Counted from the stretch's first letter, positions 19,211-28,421 are shown. The stretch: 64,000 nucleotides of DNA from Novosphingobium barchaimii LL02 (GCF_001046635.1 NZ_KQ130455.1:418477-482476); one strand, 5' to 3'. The notes: a model not told the origin generated them from the sequence alone. Numbers and translations: made by a program.

Positions 19211-21778
19211 ATGACGATCAAGAATACGCAGCTTTCGCGCCGTGGCTTGCTTCTCGCCAGTGCCGCCGTCGCGGTTTGCGCCGCATCTTCGCGCGTTTCC
19301 GCGGCGACGCGCGCACTCGCGCCGGCGCCGACGCTCGATCCTCGGGAAGAGGCGCATATCGAGGCGCTGATCGCACGCATGACCATCCCCGAGAAGGTTT
19401 CGATGCTGTCGGGCGCCAACCGCTTTTCGACAGCAGCGGTGGAACGCCTGGGCATCCGCTCCATGCGTATGGCCGATGGCCCCAACGGCGTCCGCACCGA
19501 CGACACGACGCCCGCATCGGTATTCCCTGCCAGCATCGCCCTGGCGGCTACGTGGAACCCGGAAGCGGCGGCGCGCGTAGGTCGCGCCATCGGCGAGGAG
19601 GCTATCGTCAAGGACTACCAGGTCGTGTTCGGCCCGGCGATGAACATCCAGCGCGTACCGGTCGGCGGTCGCAACTTCGAGTATTTCTCGGAGGATCCCC
19701 ATCTGACCGGTGAGATGGCAGTTGGCTGGACCAAGGGCGTGCGCAGTACCGGTCGCCTTGTATCGCCCAAGCATTTCGCGGCGAACAACCAGGAATACGA
19801 GCGGCGCTCGATGAATGCCAACGTATCCGAGCGGGCGTTACGGGAAATCTACCTTCCTGCGTTCCGCGAAGTCGTCGATCGGGGCGATCCGGTGATGTTC
19901 ATGAGCGCCTACAATAAGGTCAACGGCACTTTCGCGTCCGAGAACAGCTGGCTCTTGCGCAAAGTGCTGAAGGAAGAGTGGGGCTTTACCGGTGCCGTGA
20001 TGTCCGACTTTGGCGCCGTGCACTCGACCGCGCCCGCCATCAACGGTGGCCTCGATCTGGAGATGCCCGGGCCGCCGGTTCAGCTGGGGCCCAAGCTCAT
20101 CGCGGCGATCAGCGCCGGCGAAGTGACGGTGGCTACGCTGGACGATGCGGTGCGCCGGATGCTGCGCGCGGTATCGCGTGCGGGTAAGCTAGACGCCGGC
20201 AAGAGCCGTGTCCGCGGCTCTTTCGATACGCCGCAACACCGCGCCGCCTCCCGCGCGGCGGCGACCGAGGCCATCACTTTGGTGCGCAACGAAGACAACG
20301 TGTTGCCGCTCGACCTGGCCCGTGTACGCTCGATCGCGGTGATCGGACCCAATGCGGACGTACGCGTCATCCAGGGCGGCGGCAGTTCCGAGGTCAACCC
20401 GATCCGTGCCGTCACCGCCCTCGACGGCTTGCGTGCTGCCTTGCCCTCGTCGGTTGCCCTCAACGTGGCGGACGGCGTCGACAACAACCGTTATCCGCCG
20501 ATCGCCGACCCGCGCCATTTCTCGACCACTGCGCAGAGCCGGGACGGCAAGCTGCAGACCGGTTTCTGGGTCCATGGCGGGTTTGAGGGCTCGCCCGTCA
20601 AGAGCTTCGCGGACGACGTATTCATGAAGTTCCGCTTCGGCGACGAAGTGACTGTCCGTCCGGCGGACAACCTGGCGGTACGCTCGGAGGGCTGGTTCTG
20701 GCCGCCCCGCGATGGCGAATACGAGTTCCAGCTGCTCGATCTGGGCACCTCCACGGTCCTGCTTGATGGCAAGCCGATCATCACGCCCCAGTCCGCAGCA
20801 GGTCCGGCGCCGGTGTTCGACATGCTCAAATGGAAGGCTCGCAGCGCCAAGGTGACGCTGCAGGCGGGCAAGCCTTGCCGCTTCGCGTTCGAGATGCTGC
20901 CAGCCCATGGCAAGGCCCCGGCCTACCGTCTGGGCATGCGTCTGCCGACCGGGACCATCGAGCAGGCCGTTACGGCGGCTCGTGAAAGTGACGTCGCGCT
21001 GGTCTTCGTGGGCAGTTCCAACACGTCGGAAAGCGAGACCAACGATCGTGCCTCGCTCGACCTGTTCGGCGAACAGAACGCATTGGTCGAGGCCGTCGTG
21101 GCCGCCAACCCGCGCACGGCGGTGATCCTCAACAACGGGGGGCCGCTGCTCATGCCATGGGCGGACAAGGTGCCTGCCATCGTGGAAGCCTGGTTTCTGG
21201 GCGGCGAGACGGGCCATGCCATCGCCGATATCGTGCTCGGTCACGCCAACCCCTCGGGCAAGCTGCCGTGCACGTTCCCGAAACGGAACGAGGATAATCC
21301 GACGTTCGCATTTTATCCCGGCGGACTGGAAGCCCAGTATGGGGAGGGCATCTTCGTGGGCTATCGCTGGTACGACCATAAGCAGATCGAGCCGCTGTTC
21401 CCGTTCGGCCACGGCCTTTCCTACACCACGTTCGCATTTGATGACCTGAAGGTCGTGCCGGCCGGCGATGGTTGGAAGGCAACAGTTCTCCTGCGCAACA
21501 CCGGCCAGCGGACCGGCGCCGAAGTGGCGCAGCTGTACCTGAGCCTTCCGGCAGCGACCGGATCGCCGCCGCGTCAGCTCAAGCGCTTCGCGAAAGTCAC
21601 GCTCAAGCCCGGCGAGAGCCGCAAGATCGAATTCGAACTGACGAACGCCGACCTCAGCTATTGGGACGAAGCCAGATCCGGCTGGGCGATGGCGCCTGGC
21701 GAATATGCCCTTGGTGTCGGCAGTTCTTCGCGGGCGATCGGCGCCGCAGCCTCGTTTGCCGTCGCGAAAGAGGCCTAG
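19211..21778 (+). CDS. Glycoside hydrolase family 3 beta-glucosidase with PA14 domain, Tat-exported
   Basis: An 855-residue exported GH3 enzyme that removes beta-linked sugars. The N-terminus carries a twin-arginine signal (LSRRGLLLASAA). The GH3 barrel runs to about residue 330, with ADGPNGVR, KHFAANNQE and the nucleophile Asp near residue 266 in VMSDFGA, where most relatives have SDW. A PA14-like insertion covers about residues 450-580 and includes EGWFWPPRDGEYEF. The second GH3 domain has SSNTSESETNDR, a candidate for the acid/base Glu, and a fibronectin-III-like end follows. Tat export means folding in the cytosol before transport to the periplasm. It sits between the CoA ligase and the thiolase, so a glucoside of the catabolised acid is a plausible substrate. 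Confidence 0.93.
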   Translation: MTIKNTQLSRRGLLLASAAVAVCAASSRVSAATRALAPAPTLDPREEAHIEALIARMTIPEKVSMLSGANRFSTAAVERLGIRSMRMADGPNGVRTDDTTPASVFPASIALAATWNPEAAARVGRAIGEEAIVKDYQVVFGPAMNIQRVPVGGRNFEYFSEDPHLTGEMAVGWTKGVRSTGRLVSPKHFAANNQEYERRSMNANVSERALREIYLPAFREVVDRGDPVMFMSAYNKVNGTFASENSWLLRKVLKEEWGFTGAVMSDFGAVHSTAPAINGGLDLEMPGPPVQLGPKLIAAISAGEVTVATLDDAVRRMLRAVSRAGKLDAGKSRVRGSFDTPQHRAASRAAATEAITLVRNEDNVLPLDLARVRSIAVIGPNADVRVIQGGGSSEVNPIRAVTALDGLRAALPSSVALNVADGVDNNRYPPIADPRHFSTTAQSRDGKLQTGFWVHGGFEGSPVKSFADDVFMKFRFGDEVTVRPADNLAVRSEGWFWPPRDGEYEFQLLDLGTSTVLLDGKPIITPQSAAGPAPVFDMLKWKARSAKVTLQAGKPCRFAFEMLPAHGKAPAYRLGMRLPTGTIEQAVTAARESDVALVFVGSSNTSESETNDRASLDLFGEQNALVEAVVAANPRTAVILNNGGPLLMPWADKVPAIVEAWFLGGETGHAIADIVLGHANPSGKLPCTFPKRNEDNPTFAFYPGGLEAQYGEGIFVGYRWYDHKQIEPLFPFGHGLSYTTFAFDDLKVVPAGDGWKATVLLRNTGQRTGAEVAQLYLSLPAATGSPPRQLKRFAKVTLKPGESRKIEFELTNADLSYWDEARSGWAMAPGEYALGVGSSSRAIGAAASFAVAKEA

Positions 21779-21798
21779 GTAATGCGGCAGGTCGGCAA

Positions 21799-22986
21799 AT
21801 GGTTGTGGCGGTCGTGATAGCGCCATTCGCCTATGGAGGAGTTGCGGTCGCCTGTCCGGTAACCGTGCCGTATCAGCGCACCAGCGATCGGCAGGCGCAC
21901 TGGTTCATCGGCCGTGCGCTCAAGGCCCTGGTTGACGCGTCGGGGATCGACAAGTCTGGAATCGACGGCCTGGCGGTGTCCTCCTTCACGCTGGGCAGCG
22001 ATACCACCGTGGCGTTGACCGAGCATTTCGACATGTCCCCACGTTGGATTGAGTGGTTGCCGACGGGCGGCGCCAGCGGCGTCATGGCCTTGCGGCGTGC
22101 GGCCCGTGCCGTACAGTGCGGTGATGCCGAAGTCGTCGCCTGCATCGCCGGGGACACGTCCGGGACGGGGGATTTCGCTGCGCTTGTGCGTGATTTCAGT
22201 CGCTTTTCCTCCCAAGCGACTTATCCTTTCGGAGCTGCGGGACCGAACGGTGTGTTTGCGCTTATCACCGATCACTACATGCGGCGTTTCGGCGCCACGC
22301 GGGAGGATTTTGGGCGGATCGCCGTAGCGCAGCGCGCCAATGCCGCCGCCAACCCGAACGCCCTGCTCGGCCACAAGCCGCTGACGATGGAAACCTATCT
22401 CGGTGCCGCACCAGTGGCGGAACCGCTCCATTTGTTCGATTGCGTGATGCCTTGTGCGGGAGGCGAGGCATTTCTGGTGATGAGCGAGGACCGCGCCCGG
22501 CGCCAAGGTCTGCGTCATGCCCGCCTGGCAGGTGCCATCGAACGTCACAATGCGTGGTTCGAAGATCCGGTGGCCACGCGCGGCGGCTGGGCAAGCGATG
22601 CGCCGATGCTCTGGGAGCAGGCGGGCATGGCCCCCGCCGACATGGACTGCCTGCAGACGTATGATGATTACCCCGTGATCGTGGCGATGCAGATCGAGGA
22701 CCTGGGTTTCTGCGCCAAGGGGGAAGCTGCAGCGTTCCTGAGGGCGCACGATTTGACTGTGGATGGCGATTTCCCCCAGAACACGAGTGGCGGCCAGCTG
22801 TCGTGCGGGCAGGCGGGGGCGGCCGGGGGATTCCTGCCGGTCGTCGAGGCGCTGCGGCAGGTTACCGGGCAGACGTTAGGGCGGCAGGTCCAGGGTGCCC
22901 GTACCGCGCTCGCAAGCGGGTATGGCATGGTCACTTACGACCGCTGCCTTGCCACTGGCGCCGTAGTCCTGGAAGGTGTGTCGTGA
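21799..22986 (+). CDS. SCP-x type thiolase/aldolase-like protein
   Basis: A 395-residue thiolase-superfamily protein of the sterol-carrier-protein x/lipid-transfer branch. It has GGASGVMAL, ACIAGDTSGTGDF, CVMPCAGGEAF, LQTYDDYPVIVAMQIEDLGFC and NTSGGQLSCGQAGAAGG. The next gene encodes a DUF35 OB-fold partner and overlaps it, exactly the pairing seen for the steroid side-chain aldolase Ltp2 with the ChsH2 DUF35 domain. That makes a retro-aldol cleavage of a beta-hydroxyacyl-CoA at least as likely as thiolysis. The start at 21799 lies 20 bases after the glycosidase gene and matches the usual length. Confidence 0.88.
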   Translation: MVVAVVIAPFAYGGVAVACPVTVPYQRTSDRQAHWFIGRALKALVDASGIDKSGIDGLAVSSFTLGSDTTVALTEHFDMSPRWIEWLPTGGASGVMALRRAARAVQCGDAEVVACIAGDTSGTGDFAALVRDFSRFSSQATYPFGAAGPNGVFALITDHYMRRFGATREDFGRIAVAQRANAAANPNALLGHKPLTMETYLGAAPVAEPLHLFDCVMPCAGGEAFLVMSEDRARRQGLRHARLAGAIERHNAWFEDPVATRGGWASDAPMLWEQAGMAPADMDCLQTYDDYPVIVAMQIEDLGFCAKGEAAAFLRAHDLTVDGDFPQNTSGGQLSCGQAGAAGGFLPVVEALRQVTGQTLGRQVQGARTALASGYGMVTYDRCLATGAVVLEGVS

Positions 22987-23351
22987 GCATCGACTTGCAG
23001 ATCTGCGGCGCCTGCGGAGCGGCGCAGTATCCTTCGCGCGATACATGCCGTCGGTGCCTTTGCGATAAGCTGGAAATGCGGACAATGGCCGTCGAAGGCT
23101 ACGTTCTGGCGGCGACGTCGTTGTGCCGTTCTCTCGAGCCCGATCGGTTGAGCGGCGGTCCTTTGCGGATCGGCGTGGTCGCAAGCGACGTTGGAATCCG
23201 CGTGATCGCTGCGCTTGACGCCGATGTCGAGGTCGGATCTGCGGTGCGTCTGGTGGTATCGAAGGGGCCTGCCGGACCAATTCTCGCGGTGCCGGTCTCT
23301 TATGTCGAACAGCCCGAACTGCCTCATGCTGGGAACACTCATGAAAACTGA
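22983..23351 (+). CDS. DUF35 OB-fold protein with zinc ribbon (thiolase partner)
   Basis: A 122-residue acyl-CoA-binding accessory protein. The N-terminal zinc ribbon has two Cys pairs (CGACG and CRRC), followed by a beta-rich OB-fold segment (GPLRIGVVASDVGIRVIAALDA..., VGSAVRLVV). Such proteins form complexes with SCP-x type thiolases or aldolases and supply part of the acyl-CoA binding surface. Translation starts with GTG, overlapping the stop codon of the thiolase gene by two bases, so the two are translationally coupled. Confidence 0.85.
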   Translation: MSIDLQICGACGAAQYPSRDTCRRCLCDKLEMRTMAVEGYVLAATSLCRSLEPDRLSGGPLRIGVVASDVGIRVIAALDADVEVGSAVRLVVSKGPAGPILAVPVSYVEQPELPHAGNTHEN

Positions 23352-24660
23352 TACGATCACGGCATCGGGATCCGCGCGAGTTGGGACACCGCCTGCCAAC
23401 GGGCGCTGGGTAAATGTCGTCACCGTGATCTGCTGGTTCGGCTTCTTTTCCGAAGGGTACGATATGGGGTCGCTGGGCGCAGTCCTGCCTACGCTAATGG
23501 CCGACCCGGTATGGCGGTTAAGCGCGGCGAGCGCTGGCCTCATCGCCAGTGCGGCACTGCTGGGCATGGCGATCGGGGCATACAGCTTCGGCCTGCTTAG
23601 CGACAGGATCGGGCGCAGGCGCTGCTATCTGACGTGCCTGGCCCTGTTTTCGACGGCGAGCGGCTTCGCTGCTCTTGCACCTGCGCCATGGCTGCTCGGT
23701 GCGTTGCGCTTCGTTGCCGGGGTCGGGATTGGCGGTATAATTCCGGTCTGCGCTGCGCTGACGACCGAGTTCGCTGGCAAAGATGGCGTGAACCGCCAGT
23801 TTGCGATCATGTATTCCGGCTATTCGCTGGGCATCTTCGCATCGGCGCTGGTATCCTATTTCCTCGCCGCGGAGATGGGATGGCGCATCGTTATTGGTCT
23901 GGGCGCGGTGCCGCTGCTGCTTCTTCCGTTCATTGCCCGCGCCCTGCCGGAATCGCTGGTATTTCTGGTGCGCAAGGGCCTGTCCGCCAAGGCAGCCGAT
24001 CTGGCACTGCGCTTTGGGATTGAATTGCCCAGCGCAGAGCAAGCCGCGCCGTCGAGCGTGGAAAAGCCCGGCCTGCGTGCCTTGTTTTCGGCTGGGCGCT
24101 CGCGCGCGACGATCGGTTTCTGGCTCGCGACGTTTTTCAGCATGATCCTGGTCTATGGCCTGAATACGTGGCTACCCAAGATCATGCGCGATAGCGGTTA
24201 CGAACTTGGGTCCAGCATCATGTTCCTGGGCGTCTTCGCACTCGCGTCGTCGGCGGGCGGGGTAATCCTGGGATGGCTCGCCGATCGCATCGGGCGATCG
24301 AGCGCGATCATTCTGGCGTTCAGCGCAGGCGCCGTGGCGATCCTGCTACTCTCGATGCACTGGCCGTTGGCGGTCACATACGGCGTCGTCGCCTTGGCCG
24401 GATTGGGAACAGTCGCGGCGGCTGTGATGGTCACCAGCTACTTGTCCAGCTATTTCCCGGCGGGACTGCGGGCGACGGCAGTGGGCTGTTGCGTCAGCTT
24501 TTCGCGGCTGGGTGCGGTGTGCGGGCCCCTGATCGGTGCCGCCATCGTCCAGGCTGGTCTGCCGGTAGCGTGGAATTTCTATGCCTTCGCCCTGATTGCC
24601 CTGTTCACCGGTGCGTCAATCTTGATCGTCCCGCAGATTGCGGTGCAGCGGGCGCACTGA
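23341..24660 (+). CDS. MFS transporter, aromatic acid:H+ symporter (AAHS)-like
   Basis: A 439-residue major facilitator with about 12 membrane helices. The loop between helices 2 and 3 is SDRIGRRRCYLTC, and the start of helix 1 is FGFFSEGYDMGSLG. The FxEGYD motif with the acidic pair is typical of the AAHS group (PcaK, BenK, MhpT), which imports aromatic carboxylates with protons. I used the ATG at 23341, which overlaps the DUF35 gene by 11 bases; an in-frame ATG lies 15 bases upstream. It fits uptake of the acid that the neighbouring CoA ligase would activate. Confidence 0.88.
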   Translation: MKTDTITASGSARVGTPPANGRWVNVVTVICWFGFFSEGYDMGSLGAVLPTLMADPVWRLSAASAGLIASAALLGMAIGAYSFGLLSDRIGRRRCYLTCLALFSTASGFAALAPAPWLLGALRFVAGVGIGGIIPVCAALTTEFAGKDGVNRQFAIMYSGYSLGIFASALVSYFLAAEMGWRIVIGLGAVPLLLLPFIARALPESLVFLVRKGLSAKAADLALRFGIELPSAEQAAPSSVEKPGLRALFSAGRSRATIGFWLATFFSMILVYGLNTWLPKIMRDSGYELGSSIMFLGVFALASSAGGVILGWLADRIGRSSAIILAFSAGAVAILLLSMHWPLAVTYGVVALAGLGTVAAAVMVTSYLSSYFPAGLRATAVGCCVSFSRLGAVCGPLIGAAIVQAGLPVAWNFYAFALIALFTGASILIVPQIAVQRAH

Positions 24661-24747
24661 CTTCCCGCTGACCAAGCGTAGGTGAGGGGCGGGGGGGACT
24701 GCGAAATGGATGTAGGGGCAACCCTCCCGAACAATGAATGAGGTATT

Positions 24748-26040
24748 ATGGGCAGGCGCCTGACTCTCTACATTCTGGCCGGCATGGTGCTTGGCATTCT
24801 TGCGGGCTGGGTCTTGCATGCCAGCTTGCCGGCGACTGACTCGCGGCTGATGCAATGGGTTGATTACTTCCAGCTGCTGCCGGACGTTTTCCTCAAGCTC
24901 ATCAAGATGATCCTGGCGCCGCTGGTATTCGCCACGATCGTAACCGGCATCGCCGGTATGGGGGACAGCGCCGCGCTGGGCCGGATCGGCAGCAAGGCGC
25001 TGGCCTGGTTCGTCACTGCCAGCCTGGTGTCGCTGGGCATGGGCCTCGTGATGGTCAACCTCTTCAAGCCCGGTGTCGGCGTGGGGCTCGATGTCGCTAC
25101 CGATGTCGGCGATCTCAATGTGGCGGAACTGACGCTCCGCCACTTCATCCTCGAGATATTCCCGTCCAGTCCGTTCGATGCGATGGCGAACAACAACATC
25201 CTGCAGATCCTCGTGTTCTCGTTGTTCGTTGGCGTCGGCCTCACCGCCATCGGCGAGCACGGTGCACCGATCGTACGCGCGGCCGGGGCATTGGCAGAGT
25301 TGATGCTGCAGGTTACCGGCTACGTCATGCGCTTCGCGCCGTTTGCTGTGTTCGGCGCACTGGCCGGCGTGATCGGCACGCGGGGCCTTGGCATCGTCGT
25401 TACCTACGGCGTGCTGGTGAGCGAGTTCTACTTCGCCATGTTCCTGCTGTGGGTTCTGCTGTTCTGCGTGGGTGGGCTGTTCCTGGGCAAGCGCGTGGTT
25501 ACGCTGTTCCGCTACATCCGAGAGCCGCTGCTCCTTTCATTCTCGACGGCCTCGTCGGAAGCGAGCCTGCCCAAGCTTTTCGAGCAACTAGACCGCTTTG
25601 GCGTGCCCCGCCGGATCTCGGGCTTCATTCTGCCGCTGGGCTACAGCTTCAATCTCGACGGCTCTATGATCTACATGAGCTTCGCGTCGATCTTCATAGC
25701 GCAAGCCTATGGCATCCATGTACCGATCGGGGCTCAGATCCTTATGCTGTTGACGCTGATGGTCAGCTCGAAGGGCATCGCCGGCGTGCCCCGCGCCAGC
25801 TTGGTGGTCATCGCCGCCACGCTCTCGCAGTTCGGTCTGCCGGTTGAAGGCATCGCGTTGCTGCTGGGGGTCGATACGTTCCTCGACATGGGACGCTCGG
25901 CCACCAACGTGGTCGGCAATGCCGTCGCCACTGCCGTCATCACGCGGTCGGAAGGTATGCTCCAGCCGCTGGCCGACCCCGATGCCGGCAATTCCTACCT
26001 GCAACAGCCTAACCGAACGTCAGCCGCTGCCCTGTCCTGA
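24748..26040 (+). CDS. Dicarboxylate/amino acid:cation symporter (DAACS family)
   Basis: A 430-residue symporter of the GltP/DctA family. It shows the family's substrate-binding parts: the serine-rich reentrant loop with SFSTASSEASLPKL, the GYSFNLDGSMIYMS motif, and DTFLDMGRSATNVVGNAVAT near the end. These proteins import glutamate, aspartate or C4-dicarboxylates with Na+ or H+. It lies directly before an M20 hydrolase. Together they suggest cleavage of an amino-acid conjugate in the periplasm and uptake of the freed dicarboxylic amino acid. Confidence 0.92.
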   Translation: MGRRLTLYILAGMVLGILAGWVLHASLPATDSRLMQWVDYFQLLPDVFLKLIKMILAPLVFATIVTGIAGMGDSAALGRIGSKALAWFVTASLVSLGMGLVMVNLFKPGVGVGLDVATDVGDLNVAELTLRHFILEIFPSSPFDAMANNNILQILVFSLFVGVGLTAIGEHGAPIVRAAGALAELMLQVTGYVMRFAPFAVFGALAGVIGTRGLGIVVTYGVLVSEFYFAMFLLWVLLFCVGGLFLGKRVVTLFRYIREPLLLSFSTASSEASLPKLFEQLDRFGVPRRISGFILPLGYSFNLDGSMIYMSFASIFIAQAYGIHVPIGAQILMLLTLMVSSKGIAGVPRASLVVIAATLSQFGLPVEGIALLLGVDTFLDMGRSATNVVGNAVATAVITRSEGMLQPLADPDAGNSYLQQPNRTSAAALS

Positions 26041-26078
26041 AAGCCGCCACCCGTTTTTGCCAGAAGAGAGATCACGCC

Positions 26079-27344
26079 ATGACCCTTTCGATCGCGCTGC
26101 TCGCCGCAGCCAGCATGACCGCCGGCCCCGTTAAGCCGGCCATCGTGACCCAGACAGTAAATTCACCGGCGTTCAAAGCGGCCGAGACTATCCTCCGCAA
26201 CGACCATGACCGTTTCGTCAGCGAGATCATCGCCATCACGCAGACACCGTCGTGGCCATTCGGTGAAAGCGGGCGGGCCAGCGTCTATGCGGAAATGATG
26301 CGGCGCAGCGGCTTTGCAGACGTGACGATCGACGGCATCGGCAACGTAGTCGCACTGCGTCCCGGCAAGAACCGCAAGCTGCCTGCTGTGGTGGTATCGG
26401 CCCATCTGGACACCGTGTTCCCCAAAGGCACGGATGTCACAGTTCGGCGGGAGGGCACCCGGTTGATGGCGCCGGGAATCGGCGATGATTCACGCGGGCT
26501 AGCGACGCTCCTTGCCCTGTCGCGCGCGATGGATACGGCGGGAATCCGTACCGATCGGGATATCCTGTTTGTGGGGAACGTGGGGGAAGAGGGACCGGGC
26601 GACCTGCGCGGCGTACGCTACCTGTTCGAACACGACGTCCGGGCCAAGGGAGCCGCATCCTTCATCAGCATCGATAGTTCGGGTTCGGGCGGCATCGTGA
26701 CGCGCGGTGTGGGATCGAACCGGTATCACATCGTGTTCAATGGGCCGGGCGGGCACAGTTACGACAAATTCGGAATCGTCAATCCGATGGTGCCGATGGC
26801 CAAGACCGTGGTCGGGCTCTACTCGATCAAGACGCCCGCCGAACCAAAGGTAACTTATTCGGCGAGCATCGCGGGTGGCGGCACGTCGGTGAACACGATT
26901 CCGCCGCAGGTCTTCATCGACGTCGACATGCGCTCGACCTCGCCGACCGAAGTGGAGCGAGTGGATCGCGAACTGCGCGCCATCGCCGCGCAGGCGGTCG
27001 CCGAGGAGAACGCTGCGCGATCAACGGAACGAGGAAAGGTAAGCGTCGATTTCCAGGTAATTGGCAAGCGGCCAGCGGGACAGACGAATGAAACATCGGG
27101 CCTCGCCGCGATCGCGGCAGCCAGCGCCCAGGCCTTCGGGTATGAAAGCCGTTTCATCGCGGTCTCTACAGATGCCAATGTGGCGATGAGCTTGGGTATC
27201 CCCGCCATCACCATCGGGTCCGGCGGCAAAGGTGGGGCGGAGCACTCGCCAGACGAGTGGATCGACGTCGCAACCGACGACAGCGTTCGCGGGCTAAGCG
27301 TGGACCTGGCCACCATCATCGTGGCAGCTACGACCACGCATTGA
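26079..27344 (+). CDS. M20 family metallopeptidase/amidohydrolase
   Basis: A 421-residue zinc hydrolase with a possible signal peptide (MTLSIALLAAASMTAGP). The metal ligands are visible: VSAHLDTVF, GIGDDSRGLA, GNVGEEGPGDLRG with the catalytic Glu pair, ISIDSSGSG and GGAEHSPDEW. The dimerisation (lid) domain follows GPGGHSYDKFG. Family members are carboxypeptidases or aminoacylases that split amino acids from acyl or peptide partners. It is the last gene of the cluster, 38 bases after the DAACS symporter gene, and likely releases an amino acid from an acyl conjugate in the periplasm. Confidence 0.9.
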   Translation: MTLSIALLAAASMTAGPVKPAIVTQTVNSPAFKAAETILRNDHDRFVSEIIAITQTPSWPFGESGRASVYAEMMRRSGFADVTIDGIGNVVALRPGKNRKLPAVVVSAHLDTVFPKGTDVTVRREGTRLMAPGIGDDSRGLATLLALSRAMDTAGIRTDRDILFVGNVGEEGPGDLRGVRYLFEHDVRAKGAASFISIDSSGSGGIVTRGVGSNRYHIVFNGPGGHSYDKFGIVNPMVPMAKTVVGLYSIKTPAEPKVTYSASIAGGGTSVNTIPPQVFIDVDMRSTSPTEVERVDRELRAIAAQAVAEENAARSTERGKVSVDFQVIGKRPAGQTNETSGLAAIAAASAQAFGYESRFIAVSTDANVAMSLGIPAITIGSGGKGGAEHSPDEWIDVATDDSVRGLSVDLATIIVAATTTH

Positions 27345-27394
27345 GGGACCGCTGACGCGAGGCCCGATGTTGGGCTCAGGACCCATTGATTGGC

Positions 27395-27444
27395 AGGTCG
27401 CTTCATGCTCAGGCTCCGCGAGGAGACGGAGCATGAAGCGACCT
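27395..27444. repeat. 16-bp perfect inverted repeat at the left end of an IS relic
   Basis: AGGTCGCTTCATGCTC and its exact reverse complement are separated by 18 bases. The right arm overlaps the first codons of the IS5-like transposase remnant, so this is probably part of the element's left end or a translation-blocking hairpin. Confidence 0.6.
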
Positions 27445-27826
27445 GTACTGGCTGACGGACGAGCAGATGGCCTATCTAACGCCGTATTTTCTCAAGAGCC
27501 ACGGCAAGCCACGGGTCGACGATCGATGGGTTTTGAGCGGGATCACCTTCGTCAATCGCAACGGTCTGCGCTGGCGGGATGCTCCGAGGGAATACGGGCC
27601 GCACAAGAGGGCCTGTCCGCGCAGCGGGCCCAACCCCAGACTGTCACGATCGATGCGACCTATGTCCAGGTGACGTCTCGCCGCACGGCTTCCAGCCTTG
27701 GGGTAGAAAAGGGATCTTGGCCGCCTGATCGGACGGACAAAGGGCGGTATGAACACCAAGCTTCACGCCGTTACCGAAGCCAACGGTCGCCCGCTGAGCT
27801 TCTTCATCACGGCTGGCCGGGTCAGC
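27437..27826 (+). pseudogene. IS5-family transposase remnant
   Basis: The left part reads SDLYWLTDEQMAYL, KSHGKPRVDDRWVLSG and NGLRWRDAPREYGPHK, a typical IS5-family N-terminus. After an internal deletion the frame shifts to VTIDATYVQVTSRRTASSLG, then shifts again to GGMNTKLHAVTEANGRP and FFITAGRVS. The DDE catalytic C-terminal part is lost. An ATG four bases before the first matching codon is out of frame by one base. The copy is dead and cannot move by itself. Confidence 0.75.
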
Positions 27827-27884
27827 GTTGCCGCGGACGGTGACGTTGAGCCTCGACTACTCTTTCTAAATGCAAGCTATGCAG

Positions 27885-27911
27885 ACCAGCCCGATCCCGG
27901 ATGCGGCTGGT
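27885..27911. repeat. Hairpin ACCAGCC ... GGCTGGT
   Basis: A 7-bp perfect stem with a 13-base loop, followed by TTGTT. It could be a weak terminator for transcription coming from the left. Confidence 0.35.
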
Positions 27912-28101
27912 TTGTTCGGTCTTTCAGACCGAGCGCATGTGAGCGGGTCCGGGCATCCATCTCTCACTTTCGTATCGGGAGTGGCGGCTTCCAAGGTCGT
28001 GTAGATGAGCCGGGAGCGACTGATTGTGAGGCGCTTTGCCGCCTTGCAGTTGCCAAATGTGGGAATCGCCGGCTGCGGTGTGCCCTCAATCCCGCAAAAA
28101 G

Positions 28102-28129
28102 AAAGGGCCAGTCGGCAGACCAGCCCTTT
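28102..28129. terminator. Terminator-like hairpin AAAGGGC ... GCCCTTT
   Basis: A 7-bp perfect stem with a 14-base loop and a short T-run after it; A residues precede it, so it could work in both directions. It probably insulates the plus-strand cluster from the minus-strand sulfur cluster. Confidence 0.5.
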
Positions 28130-28421
28130 TGTAAGTTTTGGGAGAGGATGCCTGAAAGGCACGGCCGTTATGTTGACGTATACGTAATGCTGCAAGCGCG
28201 AAGAATGCAGCAGCCTGTGCTGATTTTTGCAACACCCACATTTCAAGTTGGGAGAAGCCCTTTGTGCATGTCGGCTCAGATGAGGGTTGGCAGTCGTGAA
28301 AAGCTCGTGGAATAAACCCGATATGGGTGAAGGCAGCGCCTAACGGCGGCTTCACGCCGAACCGTTGACGTTGAGCGACGCCGAGGTGAACTTCATGACT
28401 TTCTCCTCATGCCGCGAACCC

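Noticed and set aside
20189-21826. Long open frame (545 codons) antisense to the GH3 gene
   Set aside because: It is a GC-rich shadow frame; the opposite strand encodes a full GH3 enzyme with conserved motifs, and the antisense protein has none.
27866-28246. 126-codon minus-strand frame with several cysteines between the IS relic and the symporter
   Set aside because: No recognisable motif, no ribosome-binding site, and it spans two hairpins; coding is possible but unsupported.
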